Assembly: GCA_029532415.1 (NCBI GenBank) | Contig: JAQOTA010000061.1 | Coordinates: 1-64,000, forward strand | Direction of reading: 5' to 3' | Length of the DNA: 64,000 nt | DNA from: Marasmius tenuissimus | Taxonomy: Eukaryota; Basidiomycota; Agaricomycetes; Agaricales; Marasmiaceae | Shown here: one piece after another, positions 46,301-57,059 of the stretch | How positions within the stretch are numbered: the stretch's first letter is position 1 | Layout: every line of letters starts with the position of its first letter | The notes under the pieces: generated by a model | Databases searched by the model: none | Told to the model about the DNA's origin: nothing | Seen by the model: only the letters and a program-made list of their open reading frames with translations | Made by a program: the position numbers and the translations under genes

Positions 46301-46760
46301 TTCTCAGTATCAGCATCAAGTTCATGGACCATAAAGCTCGTTCAGCTCGAGATAAGACTCTCATAATACTCTCCCCGACGGTGGAACAGAAATCGTTCTA
46401 TAGTGGTAGCCTCCGCTTCACTACTCATTACCCGCAACCTTCGGTTTCTCTCGTGTCATCCTGATTTACAACAGCATTTGCATCCGGGTTTACGCAACTT
46501 CATATGTATTGAATAGCGCCACCGAGCCAAGCAAACCAGTAGCTGAAAAGTACTGTAGCCAACTGGTTATAGTCAAAACAACAATCCTACTCATCATAAC
46601 CAAAATGGTACGACTCACCCAAGCAATGAGTACCGAATCGGCCACAGATGGGTCGTCTCTTCCCTTCACGCCATTGAGCAGGCAGCTCAACCGTGCCGTA
46701 TATTGGCGTAGTAGGCCAGTAACACATTACCCACTTGAGGTATCCAAAAACAACGCATAC
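43310..46760. repeat. Triplicated segment, unit B
   Basis: Second copy of the segment at 37540-41170, same orientation, at roughly 75-80 percent identity by eye. It contains about 200 extra bases near 45730-45990 relative to A. Confidence 0.75.
43715..44908 (-). CDS. Seven-helix membrane protein of the paralog family, unit B
   Basis: This has the same exon structure as unit A, including the 13-base micro-exon (near 44782-44794, ALCYG). It starts MMQATVTEAFLAATLGE at 44908 (or one codon later), and the helices match A throughout (VMLKVSTVMLLIATLHFTVV, YRAWVLWGKDWRLLSVLFVV, ESAMLQLIPEILFMILQSF). After AIAFNTMTLRMKLHILRDHL the frame meets TGA at 43715, where unit A has a sense codon. The product therefore lacks about 50 tail residues, although the sequence beyond the stop stays open in the same frame. 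The loop after YVTLIPE is about seven residues shorter than in A. All membrane segments are intact, so it may still be functional. Confidence 0.7.
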
Positions 46761-46821
46761 TTGATATGGTAGGGCACGGCTAGTGTCCTCTCAAGTCACT
46801 TCTTCAAGCAAGGGCGAGGTT

Positions 46822-46897
46822 TGAAGGTCAAGAGTCAAGGGTCAAGTGTTGAAGGTCACAGGTCAAAGGTCAAGTGTTGAAGGTCAAGGGTCAAGGT
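46822..46897. repeat. GGTCAAG minisatellite
   Basis: Imperfect tandem copies of GGTCAAGGGTCAA/GTGTTGAAGGTCA, about ten units of 6-14 bases. It lies between units B and C of the triplicated segment. Confidence 0.8.
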
Positions 46898-47694
46898 GGG
46901 CTTTCACTGGTGTATTAACCAAGTTGTTAAGCTAAGGAAAGGTTGTATGTACATTGGGCTTATATACTGGAATATGTTCTAGGTCCGGAGTCGCTCTGAG
47001 TTGCGCTGAGTCGTGGGCATGTGAGTTGTTTGTAGTTGGACTGAGTCATTGTGGGAGTGGCTGCAAATATTGTGTGAGTTGTTGCGGCTGTTTGTATATT
47101 ATGACTCAGGGTGGCATGTGGAGATGTCTGCTGGGCATGGTCTGGAGCTGTGGTCTGGATGCATAGCTCCACTCACTCTGCGGAGTCGTCTATAGAGATA
47201 TTTGAATGAGTGGGAAAGGTGGTAGGGGAGAGGTGAGTTGGGCAGGAAAGGGCGTCTATATGGGTGCTTGTTGGTGGGAGTAGGGGTAAATCGTAACAAT
47301 ACTAGGGCAATGTTGGGACATGAATATGGCATTCTCAAACTCAGAACACAGAGTAGCAACAAATGGTCAGCTCATGCCATTGTTGATATTCCTTGCTCTA
47401 AATTGACAGGTGGACGGAGTTCAATCAGTTATTCTGCAAATGATACCTTCAGTGGTAATATACTAATTGTCGCATTCCAGACTGTAGAGGGCAAAGCACC
47501 ATCTATGTTCTATTGTTTCTTCTGCCTGGAAATACCTCCTAATCCTATATGCTTATGATTGAACTGCTGCTCGACGGAAGCTTTGAGGCTCGGCCGTGGT
47601 CACCTCAATGAAGGTGGATTGCAACCAGAATCTGAATAAATTACATAAAAACACTCCTCATTGTCCTAGGAAAATCAGCTTCCACACAACTCGT

Positions 47695-48310
47695 TCAATA
47701 GCTGGGAAGGGGACCAAGAGACTCTCTGAGGATACGGAGCTTCAATCGCAACGTCACTGTATTGCATGCGATTGCCTTTGGAACACAAGGCAAGGATATC
47801 AACACTCTGATTCCCAGGAAATGATAATCAAGTGCACATACAATGAGCAGAGCAAACGTCTGGAGAAGGATGTACGTCACATTCAGATTGAAGCTTTGTA
47901 ATATCAATGACAGAGCCTCCAGGATAAGCTGTACCATTGCTGACTCATGCAAAACTCTCAACATAGTGTTCAGTCGGGAGGGAAAGTCTGAAGAGGGGAT
48001 ACTGCAACAAGTGTTATTTACTGTGCCACAAGTGAACCTGCATGAGTGAGGTAGTGGTAAAGTTCAGACAGACAAGGATTCTGGTGTGGGCCATTAGCCA
48101 CTTGTCCAAGTGTCCGAAAAGTATCACCTGTTCAAAGCCTCCCGCTGGGATACCGGCGTACAGGATACATGAGCCGAAATCTGTTGCTTTCTGAATATGA
48201 TGGTGTCAGGACACGATGAGGTAATGTATGAGGAGCTTACCGAGTTCCGACCAGTACACAACAAGCAAGATGGAAGAATCCGCCAGTCCCCAAAGGACCA
48301 TGCACGGTAT
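47695..48310 (-). pseudogene. Seven-helix membrane protein paralog, unit C, broken
   Basis: Matches the 3' half of units A and B (ESAMVQLILEALSLILQSF, AIACNTVTLRLKLRILRESL). The terminal TAT-TGA stop is shared with unit B. Upstream, the exon with AHTRILVCLNFTTTSLM breaks frame (stop near 48030), and exons 1-4 of the other copies are missing. The sequence jumps from the exon 5 region (near 48310) to promoter-like sequence near 48420-48510. Confidence 0.75.
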
Positions 48311-48554
48311 ATCTAGGCTCACGGGTTGCAGCTTGATCTAGGCCTGGTTGGCAACATCTCTATATATGCAACTATAATCGACCCCTAGCATCAATACCGG
48401 TGATTAAATTCATTCAACCGGGAGGGGAAGTGCAGATTCTCGAGACGGGACGAGCTCTTTGATGACAAAGCGACCAACATGGGAGAATATGGGTTGAAAC
48501 ATTCCAACACTTACCGTTAATATTGGTAAGGCACCAATCATGACAGTCAAAGTA

Positions 48555-49450
48555 CTGACCTATTTCACTCAATTCATTTGGTCACAGGTCACAGGCCTCA
48601 AGATTTACGAATAATTTTCGTGTGGTCACAGGGTCACAGGGGGTCCATACGAATTGGGCCAGTATGTGACCAAAAATTACAAGTGTCAATTTTTTTTTGA
48701 CTAATCTGTGCCAGCTCATCACTACCGCTCTTCGCAGCTCTACTCTACCTATGTATGCCAAAGTACATCACTTCTTCTGTTGAGATTTCCCTTTCTGTCC
48801 TGCCTCAAGCCCCTCGTCGTTGAGTGCAAGATCTTCACCTTGATCATTGGCGTGCCTCCACCAATCCGCACAAGCGTACAATGTATATGGCTGCTGGATC
48901 TTTTTAGGTTTGTCCTCCTTTCATTTTTTTCCTTCCAAAGCCATGGGTTTATTCTCTTCCAGACTGATGCTCTCAGTCTCAGTACCCGAGCTCGGGCGTT
49001 GATACGGGACTCGGAACGAGAGTTAGCTGGTAACAAACAGTGTATTGCCAGGGAGGAGGCGTTCACGGAGATCAAGAGGTATTGTAAGCTACTCTTGGAC
49101 ATTGGGGAGTATCATTGTAGACAGTAGTGAATAACAGGTGGGTATGCGGTCGATTGTAGTCTTGAATAGAATTATGAGACAAAAAAAAATCTTCCTACTG
49201 ACTGAAATGTGCTAGAAGACCAGATTTGAACTGCCTCTAAGTTTATTTCTGATGAGAACTACTGTGTTATAGCAACCCAAAAGCTTATTGGACGTTTGAA
49301 TTCTGAGAAGAGGGCTCACTGCTTGGTAGCCTTGAGGTTCATTCGAATATTTCTAATTGGTCACAGGTCGCACGGTGGTCATACGAATTCATATATTCGT
49401 ATAAAATGGTCACTGGTCACAGCCCTTACGAATTGAGTTAAATAGGTCAG
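48555..49450. mobile_element. 896-bp non-autonomous DNA element with TA target duplication
   Basis: The ends are inverted repeats. The left end begins CTGACCTATTTCACTCAATTC and the right end read backwards begins CTGACCTATTTAACTCAATTC, one mismatch in 21. TA lies directly outside each end (48553-48554, 49451-49452), as for Tc1/mariner-type elements. Inside are several GGTCACAGGTCAC motifs near both ends and a 139-codon ORF (48708-49127) with no recognisable domain and no transposase motif. Unit A of the host segment is continuous across the equivalent site, which supports a true insertion. Confidence 0.75.
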
Positions 49451-50539
49451 TATCAGAATTGAGACTAGCGCTGAACTTTCAGACTCAACGACGTATACTT
49501 ACGTAAGGTGGAGAAGATAGTTGAGAATGAGAGGTGAGTCTATGAGAAATGGATAGACGATGCGGGAGCATGTATGTATTTGGGGCAGGAGAATGCAGGA
49601 ATAAAAATGAACGCTGGTCATGACATGAGCATGTAACCCGGTATTACGATTAGGCTATCACAGAAGACAAGTATTTATGTTCCCCAAAATGACAGTGGCG
49701 GAACTTCTCCTTCGCGGGAATCATTCATGAAGCGGCAAAAAGGGGTGAAGTTGTATGGGAATGTTCACACGTTGCAATAGTGATGGGCGCACTCGGAATG
49801 GGCTGACATCTTACAGATCCGGCGGTTGCAGCTCGCCATCTTGCCGTATCGTCGGTTTAAGCTCCATTGTGGTTTTTGGACGATCGCCAAGGCGGGGCGC
49901 CGAGTCGCCATCAGTGATATCGGCGAGAGTGTTCCGTCGCAAAGGTTGTTTCCGCAGCGGTCTAAAAAGTGGACGGGGCTTTGCCACCATTATCGTCAAT
50001 GGATCCGAGCAATAAAGAAGAGTAAGGCGAGACACAGTGTTGGATTTAGAGCCGTCGTTGGTTTTCGATATAGAGATCATAACTGGCTGTACTTGCAAGA
50101 AGATCAACGACTTGAACAACAACTTTTTATATCAAATACAAGGAAGAACGCACCAACTACATCAAGCTCATTTGGCCTATCTATCTTTGGTATGTAGGTA
50201 CTTTCTTCGACTATATTAGCGTCCCCAATTTTGTAGGTACAAAGCTCTCGCGTACTCCAAGATCTGACTAACATATTTTTATCCCCAAGGCGGAAGAGGG
50301 ATCATCCTGTGGTAGCCTTCGTGTCACTACCTGCCCATACAGCTTTGATTTCCCCGTGTCTTCCTGATTCATGATAGCAATCCTATCTGGGATCACGCAG
50401 AAAGATCACCAAACCAGGTAAGCTGGTACCGTCAGAATACTGTAGCCAGTGGGTCGTGATCATACTGGCGATCCTACTGACCTGGCAGCAATAGTACGAC
50501 TCACCTAAACAGCGAGTCCCGGGACTTTCACCCGGAAAT

Positions 50540-52026
50540 ATCTATGCAGAAACCTGGCTTTCAATCCTCAAACTCTCCTCCCTGTGGAGCTTCATCGACA
50601 TCCGCAAGATAGCGATCGGACGTATATCTAAAATTGATAGCGGGTCCTCATTCACAGATGTCGACTGCATCCTCGCGGGAAGCCAATACGGCGTACTCAA
50701 ATGGGTTCTTGATGGCGTTATCAGCATCTGCCACGATATGGATGATGAGGTCGACCTCACAGACGCTGGGAGACTCGGTTGAGAGAGGACTGTGATGTTA
50801 TATCACATGAAGGGAAGGGCTACGATAAATCAAAGGCAGGGTGGTAAAGGCAGGTGTAAAGGTAGGGTAAAGGCAGGGTAAAGATAGGCTTAAGGCAGGT
50901 TAAGGTCGAGTGAACAGTTTTCATACTCATCAATAAAATGTCTCGTGAGTTCTAAAAAGATCAGTAATATTTTTATAACTTGATCTACCTATTATCTCAT
51001 ATATCTTGCCGTTACGATCGGTATCGGACTGCTGTAAGATACGTTCAAGTGCGCTGTATCCACAACAACTGAAGTCAATACATCAAATTAGGCGGTGATA
51101 TAGCATCTACACACTGTTGAGGCCATTTTCTGGCGAGGTGGAGGTGGGTCCTTGTAAGTTGAAGACCGGTTCAAGGCGGGGTGAAGGTCGGATACAGAAA
51201 AGTAAAGGCAGGGCAGCGGCATAGTAAAGGTCGGATAAAGGTCCGGTTTGCAAAATAAAAGGCAGGGTGGCTGTGTACTGAAGGCTGGGTAAAGGTCGGA
51301 TTGGCGAAGTGCAGGCCGGGTGAAGGTAGGTTGCAGGCCGGGTAAAGGCAGGGTGAAGGCCAGTTAAAGGCTGCCCAAAGGTCTATTTCATGTAATCAAA
51401 GGTTGACCAATCGCCAAGTAATGGCCGGTTGGGCAGAGGTTGAGGTAGCATATCATGATTTATGCACACCGAAACTTGGCGTGAAATTTGAATATTGCAT
51501 GGGTATCTTGATATCCAATCTTAGAGGGTTCTGGACCGGCCTACCTGACCTATACATACAAAAGTATGGCCTATACCGTCTTGAAGTACTAATTCATAGT
51601 GTAGAGGTATATTTGGGGCTATCCCTCTGGTTGTCAACAGTTAGTACGCCATGTGAAGACTCGTAAAATCTACTTTTACTTCCTTGAAATTACACCAATC
51701 GCTCGTTACATAGACGTCTCATCATATATCAGCCTACCAGTCGTACCACACGGTGGGTGGATCTTCGGCAATCGAAAGAACATTCATCTGTGGCTGTACA
51801 CTAAAGGCAGGGTGAAGGTCGGGTGAAGGCAGGTAAAGGCAGCTGTCTTTACCCCTGCCTTTACTTTCTCGTGCCCCTGAAGGGAAGATTTAGACAGTCT
51901 ATGAGGGAGGTACCAAACGGAGCACTCGGGCGTAAAGATGCACCGGAGTATCTTCAAGGAGAGATGAGAAAGGTTGTTCCGGAGTGGTTTGCTGATGAGC
52001 TTGCGGATATCGTAGCAAAGGCATGA
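50540..52026 (+). pseudogene. BTB/POZ paralog split by a transposable element
   Basis: Left part 50540-50807 reads ILKLSSLWSFIDIRKIAIGR, then DVDCILAGSQYGVLKWVLDG and MLYHMKG, with one in-frame TGA near 50779. Right part 51881-52026 continues in the correct frame (GRFRQSMREVPNGALGRKDA, then EWFADELADIVAKA, stop 52024-52026). Removing 50818-51877 and one copy of the 10-base duplication restores a continuous BTB tail like that of the gene at 54682. The N-terminal BTB half is absent. It was therefore probably already truncated. Confidence 0.75.
50818..51877. mobile_element. 1,060-bp insertion with 10-bp target duplication and minisatellite-like termini
   Basis: TGAAGGGAAG occurs at 50808-50817 and again at 51878-51887, flanking the element. 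The ends are related inverted sequences: left GGCTACGATAAATCAAAGG, right read backwards GGGCACGAGAAAGTAAAGG, both followed by CAGGG and TAAAG motifs. Near both ends and at 51140-51395 the element is filled with irregular repeats of GGTAAAGGCAG/GGTGAAGGTCGG. The duplication length fits Mutator-like (9-11 bp) elements. An 87-codon ORF at 51403-51666 has no recognisable domain. Confidence 0.7.
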
Positions 52027-52327
52027 GTCTATGAGCCTGCACCTCAAAGCGGCTGAAGGAGACACATGGAGATTTGGGGTGTTTTTTTAACTCGTCACTG
52101 GGCGAAATACGTGTGCATCGGACCATGTAGATCTATAACTTTTCCATTTACTTCAACCTGAGCATGGCGTCCGGAACTCTCTGGCGCCTCGTGACAGGGT
52201 CCTGTATACATATCTAAAAATTCTCCTCAAAGCCCATTCATAGACTCGAGAATTTAACCCCAAGCCGCCTTCGCCATTCAACGTATCGTTTGACTCGGTC
52301 TATCTGATAAACCTTCATTTAACGCTA

Positions 52328-53311
52328 TTAGGTAGATAGTAATCTCGAATCGTCGTTGACTCTCCATGAGAAATCGACTGGCCCAAGGGCCCCAACTGGC
52401 ACTCGTGCATTCCCCTGACGTCGAAGTTTTGTGAAGACCTCGTCCGAGTTGTAGGCAAGTGCCTTGGACATGATCTCCCGCATATCTTCCAGAAAGTAGT
52501 CCGAGATCCCTTTGGTGAATGTTTCTTTGATGACATCCTCCCAGGAACTATACATCGTGGTCCATCCTCGCGTGGCGCTTCTGAGTCGGCCTTTGAGATA
52601 GTAGAGAGATAGTATGGCGTCAAATCCAATCCTGTGTATCCTCGCGTCCTATTTCATGGTCGTATGCACCAGCAATCGCGCTGACACCATCAACGAACCA
52701 TGAAGGGACCCCGAATTTCCTCGCGAGAATAATGGAATTGAATGAGTTGAACTGTTCTCCAGCCTGGTGAAAGAAGTACCATGATAATTCTTCGATAGCC
52801 TTCTCTCTCATGTGACAAAAGTTCCACAGGGAAGCACCGAGATCCAGACATCATGGCTGAAGACCTTTTCGTATGGATCTGCATCTCCGTCCATGCTAAC
52901 GGGCTCATCGGGAATGGAGATCACCTCGAACCTGATTGTAGTCAAACATAATATGTGGATCCCCCGGGTCAGTTTAGCCATACTGAGGTGGCAAATTTTC
53001 GAGCGAGTACGCACTGAGGGTACAAGACGTCCAAAAATCGCTCAAAATCGACCTTTGAAATTTGACCCAGGACGATCGGATTGTCCACCGACGTTCCCTC
53101 CTTGAACCTTCTTGACCGTCTACGCCCTGAGGAAGTGTGAAAATTTCGTTGAATGGTGGATGCGGATTGTTTTCGAAGCCGTGTTTTGGGACTTTGAACA
53201 ACTTGTCTTCGACCTGTCGAGTGTGAGATTGTTAATCAAAGCCACCACAATCGAGGGAAGTTGTGATTTGAGCCACCTGAAAAACAACGAGCTCCCAAAA
53301 GTATCTTTCAT
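52328..53311 (-). pseudogene. BTB/POZ paralog, frameshifted
   Basis: Starts MKDTFGSSLFFR at 53311. After an intron it gives VEDKLFKVPKHGFENNPHPP, FNEIFTLPQ, NPIVLGQISKVDFERFLDVL, and VWISVL. The next expected stretch (KLSSLWNF) has lost several bases: the sequence runs GTGCTTCCCTGTGGAACTTT and the frame shifts there. In the new frame it continues HMREKAIEELSWYFFHQAG, then WFVDGVSAIAGAYDHE and a tail to 52328 (FLEDMREIMSKALAYN). The first half is closest to the gene at 54682. Without splicing around the lesion the product would be truncated. Confidence 0.75.
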
Positions 53312-53510
53312 GGGGAATAAGAGTCATGGCTGAGGATGGGGGCGAAGGCATGACAGGGAGGCGATTGTTGGTAAACCATCGAGCTAAATAATAGCTACGT
53401 CAAAGCTGGAACCTGCCTCGTGGACGTAGCAAGCCACGATACGCTGCGCGATACGGGATCAGATCGGTGTCAATACAGCGGAGGTTCTGTTGTGCCACTC
53501 AATGTACACA

Positions 53511-53565
53511 ATCGAGGACTATCGAGGACTCGTGCTGGTTCGAGGACTCGTGCTGGTTCGAGTCT
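53511..53565. repeat. Short tandem repeat ATCGAGGACT / GGTTCGAGGACTCGTGCT
   Basis: Two copies of ATCGAGGACT, then two and a half copies of an 18-base unit CGTGCTGGTTCGAGGACT. The GGTTCGAG core resembles a polymerase III B-box, but no tRNA surrounds it. Confidence 0.8.
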
Positions 53566-53819
53566 CGGTCCAAGAACGACCTATCCAAAGGTGCTGTCAT
53601 ATCACGATGAGTTCCAGTGCCATCAAACGCAACCGCCATCCTCGTCTCGCGTCGGCTAAGGACTAGACCTGTAACCGACCCCTCACAAGAAACGTCGTTG
53701 TGAGGACGCTTGCTCATTGACGGTCTAGCCAAGAACAAGAAAACGCTCTTGACAGCAAGCTAGACGTCATCGCTGCCAAAGCCCTCTTTTCTTACCATCC
53801 TCCAGCTCCCTGCTCCTAT

Positions 53820-54262
53820 CATGCCGCTAAAGTCAACAAAGGCTATTCCTGGGACTTTACAGTCTAGTGAGTAGCCCATAATTCCCCCGTGCCTCAGAAG
53901 TTTCTGATCTAATTTGATCCCTCGTTCGATGTCCATCTTTTCAGAGTCCCAAAGCTTCGTTTGTAGACGATTTGTGTTTGTTATTTCACAAGATATTCAA
54001 TGGCCCACACGAAGCTTCTTGGGGAGCATTGGAAGCAGGAAAATCTCCCAGTAGTTAGGATCGGGGTCGCCACGATGAGTGATTTTCGAGTTAATGCAGT
54101 CAATAGTGTGCGAAAACGGGGGCCGAAGAGAGGCTCGACATCCCTGGTTGCTCCTGGGTACATCACACCTTTGGACTTTGATGGTTCTGAATGGGATTTC
54201 AGCGTTTCGGGCACGGATTTCTTGTATACGTACTCAAATTATTCTAGACCCAACGCCGTGTA
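53820..54262 (+). other. ORF region of uncertain status
   Basis: ATG at 53820 (MPLKSTKAIPGTLQS) leads into a good intron (GTGAGT..TTTTCAG, about 53867-53944). The three frames after it give either a short reading with a stop, or a better one from 54000 (MAHTKLLGEHWKQENLPVVR) ending at 54263. The pieces look like a shortened gene with a frameshift. I do not recognise the family. Confidence 0.3.
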
Positions 54263-54681
54263 AATGTTCGGCTGTGGGTTGACAGTACTTGTGAACAAAA
54301 GAGCTTCTTATGCATCACGTTTTGCGGGGACGCGACCTTCATCGTGATTGGAGGATAACCTGGGCTCGGCTTTAGTCAGCTCTTTTCGCTGATGGCACTT
54401 GCCGCTTCTTCGGCTTGGCCCGATTCAATGCATGACCTTTGGCTAGAAACCGACCCCAAACTGGTAGCTTCCTTACTCTCGGGTCGTCTGAATGTCACTA
54501 ACTAACTCTGATAAGGCGCTCGGATGTAGGCCAAAACAAATTGGGACTACAGGCTATATCTCTGTAGACGCTCGGTCCTCCAGGGCGAAACAATGCCGAC
54601 TCACCGTGCATCACGAACACGAGGCATTAACCCAGGTTGATCGATTCATCTTGTCATTTGACCACCACTTGCGTCTCCTTC

Positions 54682-55767
54682 ATGTCGTCCTCGTTGTCCT
54701 CATCCGTGACCCCCACTCCCCACGATACCTACTTCTGGGAGCTCGTAGTTTTTCAGGTAATTCATCGAGCCGTTATTGACTGTCCAATTGAAGAATACAT
54801 CTGAACAGGTCGAAGACAAATTATTCAAGGTCCCAAAACACGCGTTCGCCGATAACCCGCACCCACCGTTCAACGAGATATTTACTCTACCTCAGAATGA
54901 GAGTGACGAGAGAAGGAAGGAAGGGGTCTCGTCAAATAACCCGATTGTGCTGGAGCAGATCGCTAAGGCTGACTTTGAGAGATTCTTGGCAGTGCTTTAT
55001 CCAAGGTGAGTTACGGTCTTCAATCATCTCAGACTTAACTTACCTACATTTGAGTGCCGACTTGACGTAGATTCAGACCCTACCAACCCAGGAAACCCGA
55101 AGTTCGTGGCTTCTTTTCCGCCTTATTTACCGATGAATGTCCACCAAAGTCGGAAATCGGAAACTGGTTGTCAGTGCTGAAGCTTTCGTCCTTATGGAAC
55201 TTTTTCGATGTACGACAAACGGCAATCGTGACTCTATCACAGTTTCCCATCACATGCCAGATCGACTGTCTATCGTGCACTGAGAACGCACCTTTCAGCG
55301 CTGTCGACCGCATCGTTGCAGGAAAGGTGTACGGTGTTCTTCGATGGTTCATTGAAGGTATCACTCTTATCTCATGTGCATTCAACTCCGATATGGACCG
55401 TTCGGATGCACATAGGGTTGGATTGGATACAACAATGTCGTTGTACTACCTTAAGAACGCTGTTCGACGTAGCGTCCAACCACCCGCGAAAGAGACACCA
55501 TTTGGGAGAAGAAAGCTACCTGGGAAGGTCTCGCCGCAGGATGTACGGGGGGAAGAGCTCGAGAAGGATATCCGCGAAGTACTGTTGAATGGGATTTTGA
55601 TTCATTTCAATGATGAAATATCGGAGATAATATCCAAGGCGAAGGTATATCAGGATGACTCGGAGGCTGTGGATAGTTGGACCATGGATATCTCTGTCGA
55701 TGGGTGTAAATCGCTTTGCTGGAAGTTCTCTGTTGATCAGAATTTCGAACTTAGTATCAAGGGGTAA
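54682..55767 (+). CDS. BTB/POZ-domain protein, intact
   Basis: Three exons (54682-54756, 54809-55005, 55071-55767) join in phase to 322 residues starting MSSSLSSSVTPTPHDTYFWE. BTB core in order: VEDKLFKVPKHAFADNPHPP, FNEIFTLPQ, NPIVLEQIAKADFERFLAVL, then WLSVLKLSSLWNFFDVRQTA. The extension shared by the paralogs follows: AVDRIVAGKVYGVLRWFIEG, DAHRVGLDTTMSLYYLKNAV and an amphipathic C-terminal piece FNDEISEIISKAKV. A stretch after VTLSQ (about 15 residues, with two Cys) is extra relative to the copies at 24037 and 23130. The family is expanded in such fungi; the molecular role is unknown, with dimerisation or recruitment to CUL3 ligase a possibility from BTB biology. Confidence 0.8.
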
Positions 55768-55869
55768 TCGATCCTTAATTTATACGTCTGAGATTACTCT
55801 CTGCTACCCCATTGAGCGGGAAAATCGAGCACCGCTCCTGCCGTTGCATGCATTTTGGTTGATCTAAAC

Positions 55870-56560
55870 TCACAACATCAGGGAGGGTTGACCCAAATCA
55901 ATTCCGATTCTATCCTGTTGACTGGTGGTGCTCAGCTTCACACCGATAGGCTATATTATTTGCAGAGGTCAATCTATTCACTGAGGTGGGCTGACCTACA
56001 TTTGATATCCGAGAACTCACGGCCACGCTTAACCCCTGTACCCGAGGAGAATTAATTGTTGATTGATCCACTCATACCCAACAGGACATTCATTCATTGA
56101 GAGTTGGTTGAGATGCTCACCAGTGAGATCAATTTGGTGCACAGTGCCGGCTCAAGTGGTCAGTCGAGTAGAGTATTGGGAGGCTAATCCAGCTCGGTGG
56201 GAATTAACCCATGAGACTCAAACACACTAGTCGAGAGGATCCAGCTCAATCACTGACTGGATTGACTAACCATATCACACAATACAAACCAATCAAGTGG
56301 TCCGATTAATCCAGCCCGGTGAGGGTTAATTTGCGAGGGTCGACCGGACTCGTTGTACATGCCGCAAAGGTTGACCTACATAGACTGATTCATGGGTTAA
56401 CCAGCTCAGCAGTCGGATCAACTCAGCTGGGTGGGAGGGTCAATCTGCTGAGCTCATGACAAACTTACATCATCCTAATGATGCTACAGGGCAAAGGCAC
56501 TGACGGTGACTGACTCTGAGTCTTTGCCGGACGAACCAAAATGCAGGCATTTACTGACTC
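55870..56560. repeat. Degenerate intergenic repeats rich in CCAGCTC..GGTTAA
   Basis: Loose repeats of CCAGC[TC]C.GTGGG.[AG]TTAACC, GGTTGACC and GGCTGACCTACAT at irregular spacing between 55885 and 56470. No ORF of interest. It may be an old decayed repeat array. Confidence 0.4.
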
Positions 56561-56665
56561 CTCCCAACCACCGAGTGACCGTACCACCTCTTTTCACGGG
56601 GCGTGGAGCAGGTCTTCCAGGCCGCGAAAGCAGTCGCGAAAAGAACTCGAGAAAAGAAAGAATTC

Positions 56666-57017
56666 CTGGGCTATAGAATTCACACGATTCGCCGCTGGGA
56701 ATATTTGAGGGAATAAAGCCAGTTCACGGCCGGTAATACTACCGTAAATAATGGACATTCCTCGGCGTTAATGATGGCGTGAATTTATAAGATTCACGGT
56801 CAGGAATTTGCCCGTAAAACACATTACCAGCTCAAGTTACAGCCAAAAAGAGAGGGTAATGTGTTTTACGGGCAAATTCGCGGCTGCAAATCTTATCTAT
56901 TCACCTACGGGAATGCTCACCATTTACGGTAGTTTTATCTACAGTATTACCGGACGTAGACTGAATTTATTCCCTCAAAGATTCCCAACAATGAATGGCC
57001 TGAATTCCCCAGCCCAG
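56666..57017. mobile_element. 352-bp foldback (palindromic) element
   Basis: Two arms of about 160 bases are inverted copies of each other around a loop at 56829-56854. The inner 22 bases (TTTGCCCGTAAAACACATTACC) are perfect. Outer words such as CTGGGCT..GAATTCA, TTTGAGGGAATAAA and CCGGTAATACT also match, with scattered differences and one small gap. It has no coding capacity and looks like a MITE or foldback transposon. I could not define a target duplication. Confidence 0.8.
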
Positions 57018-57059
57018 TGATCTTTTCCTTTCTCACCCCTCCTTTCACGACCGATTTCA

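Larger units (their letters stand above)
47480..50530. repeat. Triplicated segment, unit C (most degenerate)
   Basis: Third copy of the segment, same orientation. The seven-helix gene is broken here and has lost its first exons, and the promoter region has been split by the element at 48555-49450. The distal 1.3 kb is recognisable (GATCCGGCGGTTGCAGCTC near 49816) but heavily diverged. It ends next to a BTB remnant at 50540. Confidence 0.65.

Noticed and set aside
46822..46897. GGTCAAG repeats as a telomere-like array
   Set aside because: Units are irregular and unlike fungal TTAGGG repeats; classed as a minisatellite.
53540..53565. GGTTCGAGTCTC as a tRNA T-loop
   Set aside because: It is part of a short tandem repeat; no surrounding cloverleaf.
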